From Symbiodinium natans (Eukaryota; Sar; Dinophyceae; Suessiales; Symbiodiniaceae): a stretch of 32,500 bases of DNA. Positions 24,390 to 32,500 of the stretch are shown piece by piece. Both the position numbers and the translations under genes were made by a program. The stretch covers positions 262,158 through 294,657 of the forward strand of contig CAJNDS010000913.1 of assembly GCA_905221605.1 (NCBI GenBank), given 5' to 3'. A model generated the notes under the pieces. It did no database searches and had not been told where the DNA came from. It saw nothing but the letters and a program-made list of their open reading frames with translations. The number at the start of each line of letters is the position of its first letter. Within the stretch, counting starts at the first letter, position 1.

Positions 24390-27300
24390 TCTACTACAAA
24401 TCTACATGGACCCTCGAAAGGGCCCCAAGTGCGGCCCTGGCACTGGTATCCCGGCGGCGGCCCTGCCGGCCGTGGGCTCACTGCGTTACATCCTTTGCTT
24501 CTCCCTTTGCTACATCCATGAGTTCGATACACAGGGGTTTCGCCCCAAAAGGGATTCAAGAAGGAAGAGAACAACGTCAACAATAAGGGAGTCAAGATCT
24601 GGTTCCCACACTAAAGAGGAGACAAGAACGGAGACCAGAACAAAGACAAGGCAGACCACTATGCACACGGCGCATCACAGAACTGGTGTCAAGCAAAGGG
24701 GCACATCCTCCGGTCCCCCAGTGCAACAGGAGAGGGGAGAACAAGCAAAACCAAGGGTGGGCGCATCCTCGGGGGGGATGACTCTCGGGGGGAAGGATGT
24801 GTGAGCCTGCCGCGTGAACCCACGCCCCCTCCCCTCCTGTGACATTCCATGGCCCCCTGCCTTTAAACGACTTGGGGCACGTAGCCTAAACCCCCTCGGG
24901 ATACATGAGGAAGTCCCAGTGAAACGACGTTCCTAGAGGTGTGCGGGAGCACATTTGGCAGGGGGACTGCAAAGCGATCCCCTTCAACATGTTATGGGCT
25001 TGAAAAATTATTGTAGGCTTTAGTAAGGTCCAGGTTGACTGTAGGATTTCCTTGAGTGGTTGCAGGGTTTATACAAGGTACAAGTTTCAGGATCGTCTTA
25101 GACTCATGGGCCTGCAGAGTCCCTTAAACCTTAAAGTGATGGATGGAGGCGAACCAGCGCCTTTGGATGGGTTCCCAAAACCATCTCTAGCGAAAAGCTC
25201 AGGGGCGGGCTTGAGTAATTGTGCAGCCAATACTCCACGCACAACAAAGCGAGAGGGACTGGCCTGTCGTACTGAAACATTTCTCAGGGCCAGGCGGCGG
25301 ATGGGGTGACTGCTTCGGCTGTGTTGCCTTTGGCGGCACCTGCATTCCCCACCTCACATTCGAAGCCAAGGCTTTTCTGTTGACTCGCCAGAAACTCACT
25401 AGCAACGCGCCAAGGCCATCTAAGAAACATGCTTGGGCCAAGCACCGGGCCTCAGAAGTTGCGACATGGAATGCATATGGAATGCTGGGAAAACTTGTCC
25501 CGGAAGTCAGAATGCAAGTTTGTGTCCTTGGTCGGAAACGCATTCATCGCCATCAAGACCTCCAAATCCTCCTTAGTGGTTAACTGCAAGCCTGTCGTGC
25601 TTCTGGCTGGCTTAAGGGCCCCGGTTGCAAACGCACCGAGCCCCCGGCACACAGGATCCAGAAGAGAGAGACGGCAGCTACTTCGAACCAAGATGGGTAT
25701 CAAGACATGTGGAGAAAAAACGTGCCTTACTTTACTCATGGCACGAACATCTCGTGTTGCAGGCAGGTGGTGAAGCAGCATGTTAGACAACGCCGTCAAT
25801 CCTTGCATTTCCTCGAGGTGTACAGCTGGCATTTCTCAGCCGTTCTGAAGCAGCGCGGCGCTACACTATGCTACGCTGCTACACAATCACCTTGGTACTG
25901 CTTCACGAGAAGCAGGCGTGCGAAGTCTCTGCTGTCTGTTCCTTCACATCCTCCCGCCGGGACCATATTGTGACGTGCTCACATCTGCTCACATGATCAT
26001 TTCACATGATCATTGAAAGCTGTTGATTCGAGAACTTCGGACTGGCAACACCGGTGCAACAACGCTTCCGCCCCACCTTCCGATCTTGCAGATCAAGTAC
26101 TCCTTCATGCAATCATTCCACTGAGATCTCCGTCTATCCAAAATCCCTCTTCCGGCTGGCCTCCAATGACGAAAAGCCTTGTGGCGGCCTCACGCATCGA
26201 GTGCAGGCAGGGCCCCGTCACAGGGAACAATTCCTATCGCTGATCTGAGATCGCTGCTGCAGGTTTGTGTGTACCCATTCCTCCATGCTTTTTTCCTGAG
26301 AAGCTTGCTCCAGCCCAACTAGGTAACTAGAGTTGTGAACACCACGTTCCGATACCTTTCTCTCTCAGAAGCCAACTGAAACAAGGTACGAACTAACACC
26401 TCCATAACGCTGGGCCACTTTCAGGAGGGAGGGGGGGGTGCCTTCAGCCGGCAGATGACACCGTTGTCAAGTCTCACCTTGGGGGGTCGTAGAGCAAATG
26501 TGATCTCTTGCTGTTTTGTCAGGAGACTGAGGCCGTGGCTGACTCATCCCACGCCTTCTTTCTTTCAAGAGATATGCCTCACATCATCTCACATCCATGG
26601 CCCTGAGCAAGACTCAGGGATGTAGACAAAAATGCAAGAGGTGCCTGGATCTCCTGTGCTGACAAACCATATGGCGGCCTCAGGCCACGATGTACTGCCA
26701 CCGCGAGCGATGGACTGCGAGGATCGTACAGTATCGTACAACTTGCAACATTGCTGCTCGTGCGCAGAGGGAGTGACGGGCGACTGGCCATCTCCTCCAG
26801 AGTGCAATCCTGACACCATTAAACTCAACACCACCACCAGAAAGATCCCCAGCCGCCTGTTGTGATGCCAAGTCCACGGCCAAACCATCCATGTTGCGCA
26901 AGCCGGACGATGTTTTTTCCTCCAGCTAAACATTGGGACTTTCCAAACTTGGAGATTGGTTCTCCGATTCTCCTTCCATGGCGCAAACCTGTCTGGGGGC
27001 CTCAGCAGCAGTCACCCAGACTTTGTCAACCCCCAGAATCAAAAGATGTACGCCCGCAGCCTACGGTGCCCAATACGCAAGCTCCCAGCGGAGGACATGT
27101 TGTTTTCCAGTCGCCGGCCTGACAAGTGCAACAGCCCCCCAGCACATGGGCGCCGACATTTTGCGGGTACAGCATTGTTTGTTGGTCTTCGACTTCCTTA
27201 TGTTCGCCCCCAGCAATGTACTTCGCGGTGCAGTTAACGGCGTGCTTTCAAGATGAGCTCCTTAACTGCCGCAGGCTTTTGACGGCGGAGCATGGAGAAA

Positions 27301-27640
27301 CTACAAGATTCATGTTCCAAGCGGAAGCTGGTGTAGCATGACGCACGTTCAGTCGGATGCCGAGGAGGAAATGGTCGAAGAGAGGGGTCTCGGCGTCGTT
27401 TCGAAACTCAATTGTCTTGCTCGAGCGTGCTCCAGAGAAGTCGTCGTACCATAACTACCCAGAGCGCCGAACTGATAAAAGGGCCTTCGGTATAATTAAG
27501 CGCGAGCTTTGCAGGTCTGTATGTCTATCCTCGAGAAAGATCCGCGATGGGTTGCGAAAGGAAAGCGTTGCTCGCTAAAGCCCTGCGCGACACAAAGTCG
27601 TAAAGATGCGGGGCCTATGTTCCCGGCAAGGTGTACTACG
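24390..27640. other. Long stretch without a supported gene
   Basis: Open frames up to about 130 codons occur on both strands and overlap, without recognisable domains. The most protein-like is a minus frame at 25452-25832 (PTKDTNLHSDFRDKFSQHSI), too weak to call. A GC-rich block at 24420-24480 and G runs near 24770 and 26430 are present. Confidence 0.5.
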
Positions 27641-27654
27641 AGTACCGGCTGGAA

Positions 27655-27745
27655 ATGAATACTGATATTAATAACAATCATAACAATAATATTAATGATA
27701 ATCATAAATGAATCATAAATAATTCTAATGTAATGAAATTAATTT
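27655..27745. repeat. AT-rich island of imperfect ATT/ATA units
   Basis: About 90 bases are roughly 85 percent A or T, made of AATAATATTAATGATAATCA-like words, within otherwise GC-balanced DNA. The inner part is nearly self-complementary. Confidence 0.75.
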
Positions 27746-28197
27746 GCGGCGTAGGCCGTGAGCTGTGAAGGTTCCTCCAAAACGGGAAAGGCGGCTCGAG
27801 GGCTGCTTGGTTTCGAGTTCAGGGGAAGGCCCGGGCTTCGCTCAGCAGGACTGAGAGCTCTTGTAACCAGCAGCTTTCGTTGAAATCCTAAAGCACTGCA
27901 AAAGGTCCGCGAAGGAGTTGCGGAAGTGACGACAGAAAGAGGTGTCGGCGAAAGCCGTGGTCCCTTTCGGGCCCAACGTGTTTAAGACAACAGGGCTCAG
28001 CGCCATGCCTGGCATTACCTGGCTGTCCATGATGCGTAAGGCTGCAAAATGCTGCAACGCGTGCAACTTGTATCCAGGTGCACCTATGACCTATGACTCA
28101 TAACTTGCCTTGACATTGGGTCGCGGGGCTGCAATCTTCGGCGCCACTGTTGCCTGAGCGGCCTGAGCGGGAAAAAGGGACCGCATCTTGGTTTAAC

Positions 28198-28310
28198 GCT
28201 TATAGAGTTTATAGAGTGTATGGGGTTTATAGAGCTTATAGAGTGTATAGGGTTTATATGGGTTTATAGAATTTATGGAGTGTATGGGCAGTGTTTATAG
28301 GGCCTATAGG
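28198..28310 (+). repeat. Degenerate minisatellite (TTTATAGAGTGTATGGG-like)
   Basis: The words GTTTATAGAG, CTTATAGAG and GTGTATGGG recur about six times with a period near 17-30 bases. It encodes nothing. Confidence 0.85.
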
Positions 28311-28440
28311 TCTCTCAAAACACCAACAAGGCACGGACCGTACTTTTCGGCAGCTGGGCAGCAACTGGCACCAACCTGCAAGTCTGTGCCCCCACTCTTC
28401 ACAGTTCTGACTTTAGGGTTCCGGCTTCAGCGGCTTCAGC

Positions 28441-28476
28441 GTTTAGGGTTTAGGGCAGTTTAGGCGGTTTAGGGTT
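28441..28476 (+). repeat. Interstitial telomere-like tract (TTTAGGG, degenerate)
   Basis: Four TTTAGG(G) units occur, two perfect, separated by CAG and C interruptions. A duplicated CGGCTTCAG precedes it. Confidence 0.85.
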
Positions 28477-28479
28477 ACG

Positions 28480-31400
28480 ACCTTCAGTGCGTAGTGGTCA
28501 AGCTGAGCTTGGCACACAGTATGATGGTTTGGCCGATGTGGCAGGTACGCAGGAGATGTCCTTCAAACAGCATTCACTGTATCTATTGGGTCAGTGGCTC
28601 CTGCCATGAATCGGCTTCTTGACCTTTTTCGGCATATCAACAAATTGGAACGATAAAGACCCCCAGTAAACACGCAAGTATCGTCCTCATAGTAGGGGAT
28701 ACGGTCGGAGCTGCTGGGCATTCCGGGGAGCGCTTGACCGACCTGACGACAGACCGACAGAATCCGACAGAATTAGGGAGAAAGGAGAGGAAGAGAGGGA
28801 CCGTCTGAGGGACCTGTGCGCAAGAGTCCATGTGCATTCAAGGGGCATCTTGTCCAGGTCGTGCAACTCGGTCTGGCACAAAGCCGAAACCCTCCAACAC
28901 TCCAACAGAAGATCAATGTCAACTTGGCATTGCCTGCTCACTGTCGCTTGGGACATCCTGCCGATGTGCTTTCAGCAGCTCGGAAACGTCCAACTGAACA
29001 GGGACAACCAGCCTCCACATCCCAATCCTGGGAGTCCTGGGCAGAAACCCGATGTCACTGCGCAATCCGTGCACTGCATGATCCAAGTCTGCATCGCTGC
29101 CTCCTCGTCAGTGCAGCTGCAGATTGTGCCCATAGCGTCAGGGTGCGCAGGGTTTAGTTTGCTCAAAGGATCAGGGTTCAAGGCACTCACGCCTGCGTTC
29201 GTGTGACAGCCTCTACTCCCAAACGCGCAAGTCCTTGCAAACATAACTGCCTGTAGAGATCCATAGAGATCCCTATTCCTATTTCTGCAAGGAGCAGCGG
29301 TCCCAGACGAGGCCTGAAAAAACCATTCAGTGAGGCATTTGGTCGTGGCCAAGCAGCAGAGAAATCCGAAAAGTAAAATACGATGAGGCATGCGCAACGC
29401 AATGAAATGTCGCCCCTCTGAAGCCCGGTGGATATCGGCATGGGGTCTGAGGCTTTCTGTTTAGGATTTATAGATTCCTTTCCGGCAACAGGGCACAGGA
29501 CACCCAAGCGAAGTCGCAACACACCTTTTCGTTGACTGGGGCAGCACGCAGCTTCCAGGCCTGCCGTAACGCTCGCAGCAAGGCCTCTCACGGAAAGATC
29601 CCGAGCCCCTAGAGATTCCAGGGTTTAGGAGCAGTTCAGGGTTTTTGCTCTCTGCCAGAAGCAGAGGTATCCAGAAGGCTCCGGCATGTTTTGGACGAAG
29701 CTGATGTGTTGTTTGGTGCCTGCATCTACGCTCGCTGCATCTTGAATACTCTTAAACACGTCTCCGGGGTTTGGAGGCTAGGTTTACTGCCCGGATGCGT
29801 GATACAATGTGTGCAACTGAGCGTTTGTCATGTGCGCGTCCTCCAACCGCAAGTTGCCTTCTGGGCGCGCGCGCGCGCGGGCGTTGCGAAACCGAGGTTC
29901 GGGTTGTGTCTGTTTGGGTACCATAAGCAAAGCCCTGTGTCTTCTTTTTTTCTTCTTATGGATACTATGGTTACAATAGTGTTGAGACTACTCAGCATAT
30001 GGGGGAGGGTCCCAGGGCCCCAGGACCTCTCTCCCATTCACGCCGGTCGGCCTTCGCCGTGGCTCCAGGAGGAACTCGGCGTCGTCCTCGCCCATCACCT
30101 AGCAACGGTGCCCATGTCAAACACTCGAAGGTCCAGGACGGTCCAGGCACTTTCAATTTCCAGGCTAAGCATTCAAGATCATATGCGAGTCATTCAATTT
30201 ATTGTAAGCTTGCCGCGGTCTCGCTGCAAGTCTCTCTGCGGATCTCGACTGGGCCTTCCGGATGGAACTCCACTAGACTCACCAGATGCAGGTAGGTGTG
30301 TGAGCAAGTTGTGCCCTCACAGAAAAGCAGCTCCAAGACTCAAAGGGCTTCAAAGGGCTTCTCTCAGAAGTTGCGCGAGGCCTCGGCCTGGCCCCCTCCG
30401 GGCCTGCGCGGCTTGAGTGCGGACATGTGCGGACTCTTGTGGCTCTTAAGCGGCTCTTGAGTGTCTCTTGTTGTGTGACATCACATCCCAAGTGTCAGGC
30501 AATGCGGTGCAGTGTTGGGCAATGTTCGGGGGACCAGATGGCCTGGGTCTGGACCCAAAGCGGACTTCTGCCTGGATCGCCGATGTCTACCTGCAGACGG
30601 AACGGTGTGCAGCAAAGGCAGCATCTTCTGCACAGATGCAGCAAATTCGGGCGCCTCCATGCTCAAGCCCCATGTCGGTCCTCACGTTCTCTGCGAAAAA
30701 TGCTACGTATGGTATGGCTGGGACACCTCTGTCGCCTCTGTCCATGAAACAGCTTTGGCTCTCCCATGCTTTTGCTGGGTAGGGGGTTGCATCATTGCCA
30801 GAGCACATCCTCAAGGCGCTTGCGAGTCGCCACGGAGTGCTGGAGGCATTGTTCCTCATTGCACTCTCACTAGGACACACACACACACACACACGCAGAG
30901 TGCGATCCAAGACTATATATTCGAAGTGCAGTTGTCCGCATCGATTTCTCTAGGCTGCCCCACATGTGACACCTTGAGAATTCAGCTTGAAGCTCACCAC
31001 ATCGCAATCAACTCGCACCTTCAGCACGGATGCTATGCAGGGCATCGGGTGTGACTTCAAGTCAAAAGGAAACATAAGGTTTAAGTGGGGCTTCCCGACG
31101 CTGCTGAGGAGCCGTCCCTCGGTCCCTCGCAGCCTGCGGCGTCCCCTTGTAGCTGGGGCAGTGGCCCTGCAACGTCAGAACTGAGGCGAGTGCAGCTGCT
31201 TGGCCATCCGCGGGCAAATCTTCCAGCTTCTGACTTGAAACTTAAGCTTGTCTGCGTAAAATAGATTGGACCGGGCCACCGCAACGCCTCCGCACCTTTT
31301 TTTGACCACTCTCGCGCTTTAAGCGAAGGAGCCGGCTCCTGAATCGATGTCCCTGCGAAAGGAGATGTGGCGACGGGTATCCAGCTGTCAGGCTTCTGCC

Positions 31401-31600
31401 AGAAACCCTAAACTGCCCTAAACGCGTGTAAACGCTACCAACGCCGCCCTGAGAAGTAGGAGCGCAAATCTCTAAGACTCTAAGTCCCAGAAGTGAATCA
31501 GATGACCTCCCTGACAAGTACCGCCCGAAGAAACAGCACGTGGCCGCGTTGTGCTCATGGAGCAACGGCTCCATTTAAAATGCTAGGAATCTGGGAGGCA
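28480..31600. other. Long stretch without a supported gene
   Basis: No coding region can be supported on either strand. A 241-codon plus frame at 29691-30416 starts at TTG and runs through a (GC)n tract and a duplicated GGGCTTCAAA, with no motif. A minus frame at 29397-28972 begins with a signal-peptide-like sequence (MRMPHRILLFGFLCCLATT), but what follows is Cys/Pro-rich and unconvincing. Confidence 0.5.
30875..30894 (+). repeat. (AC)10 microsatellite
   Basis: Ten uninterrupted AC dinucleotides. Confidence 0.95.
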
Positions 31601-31611
31601 AGCCCGCATCA

Positions 31612-31700
31612 GATAACAAATGATATACATACTAACAATAAGAATATACTGTATGATAAGAAAAAGCAATAGTCATAATGATAAGACTATGTACATGTTT
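31612..31700. repeat. AT-rich island
   Basis: A block of A/T-rich sequence with ATGATA/ATAAGA words, similar in character to 27655-27745, ending in T8 flanked by ACATG and GAACATG. Confidence 0.6.
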
Positions 31701-32500
31701 TTTTTGAACATGTTCAAAGGGCTCTTTACGTCTGTGTGCCTCCGCCGGCATGCGATGCTACAGAATGCCCACTCGACATGGACTTTGCCAAGGCAGGTGT
31801 GTGTAACCTGGGGGCAGCGTGCGAGATCCGACACCGTCAACCCCCAACTCTCCAAACCCAAAGCAGCGCCGCCCCAAACTTAAGGCTTGCACCATGAACC
31901 CAACCCCAAAACAGCGCCTACACTGTCAAGCAAAAGCCCAAAGCAGTGCAAAGCCAAACTCAGGAGCTAAACCCAAGATACAAAGCAGCGAAAACATTTT
32001 GAACATGCGCGGCCTAGAGCCTGTTTTGGCTGATTTGTTCGCCTTTCTAGAGTCTGGCAGTGACGGCCATGGATCCATTTTCGGCGATTCGCCGGGAGCA
32101 TTGAAACTAACCACTCAAGACTACAGGTACACGCCCAAGACAGCCTGCAGCCGTCAAAGGATTGAAGGTTGTGCAACGGGCAGTGTGCTGTGAAGTACAA
32201 TACTTTCGTACCGCTGGGGCCGGGAGGGCTGAAGGAGTGCCGAATTTCAGAACTACTTGCGGGGCTTCAGGGGCACTTTCAGGAGGTGAAAGGCATGAAC
32301 GCTTGTGACGGAGCTACGTTGTGCAGAGCTGAGTTCCGCGCCTAGCGAATGAATGCCGGGCGCTGCGCGCAGCATGCAAGTCCCTTGAAAGGCGCGGCGG
32401 AATGACCCACGAGACATGACTGTTGGCACACACGCTGGACTGCAGTGTCGAAGAAGACTTCCAGAACATGAGCTAGAAATGCTTATACTGCAGCAGCAAG
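31701..32500. other. Right end of window, no supported gene
   Basis: A minus frame is open from the right edge to about 32266 (roughly 78 codons), but nothing in it is recognisable. A plus frame at 31819-32193 is rich in Pro, Lys and Ser and overlaps a repeated AAAGCAGCG/AAACCCAA word set. Confidence 0.4.

Noticed and set aside
25452-25832. Minus frame of 126 codons with a somewhat protein-like C-terminus
   Set aside because: No recognisable motif, no neighbouring exon and competing plus frames of equal length.
27842-28066. 74-codon minus frame
   Set aside because: Reasonable composition but too short and isolated to support.
29691-30416. 241-codon plus-strand frame
   Set aside because: It starts at TTG, crosses a (GC)n run and a duplicated word, shows no domain and has Arg/Pro/Cys-rich composition typical of unselected GC-rich sequence.

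Overview
This window looks like nuclear DNA of a dinoflagellate, most likely a Symbiodiniaceae alga. The evidence is: scattered interstitial TTTAGGG/CCCTAAA repeats; a large copia-type retrotransposon polyprotein with dinoflagellate-style gag; protein genes read in one direction (minus); many hairpin mini-elements and microsatellites; and long stretches without convincing coding sequence. No database was searched, so this assignment is inference from pattern.

Left part (1-6091, minus strand): two neighbouring glycosyltransferase-like genes. Gene A occupies 1-2183 as one uninterrupted reading frame of 727 codons that leaves the window. It has an N-terminal membrane anchor, a large lumenal region with GT-A/RgpF-like motifs, and the N-terminal half of a GT4-type domain. 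Gene B (6091 to 3749) has a hydrophobic N-terminus, a GT4-type glycosyltransferase and an RgpF-like (rhamnan synthesis F) C-terminal domain. It contains one well-defined 87-nt intron and two frame changes that are short introns, assembly errors or pseudogene lesions. Together they suggest a secretory-pathway polysaccharide or glycan assembly locus.

Middle (6092-14587): mostly non-coding. It holds a small coiled-coil/membrane protein (8762-8283, minus), a possible terminal exon (9304-9555, plus), a frame-broken unknown gene (11202-10331, minus), several telomere-like tracts, three hairpin mini-elements (11583, 13747, 14018) and an AGC/AAG-rich microsatellite.

14588-22943 (minus): a decayed Ty1/copia-class gag-pol, 8.4 kb. 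Read 5' to 3' on the minus strand, the order is: gag with coiled coil; a CCCH-like finger followed by a CCHC knuckle; aspartic protease (DSGA); integrase (DD35E) with an acidic insertion; a domain with the HxD...H...R signature of 2-oxoglutarate/Fe(II) oxygenases; reverse transcriptase (YVDD); RNase H; and a C-terminal extension with two hydrophobic segments and a SAP-like motif. Two premature stops and five frame changes break it, yet nearly all catalytic motifs survive. No LTRs were recognised.

22944-32500: mainly microsatellites (ACN and AGT arrays), a mini-element copy, a 28.2 kb minisatellite, AT-rich islands and sequence in which no gene could be supported.
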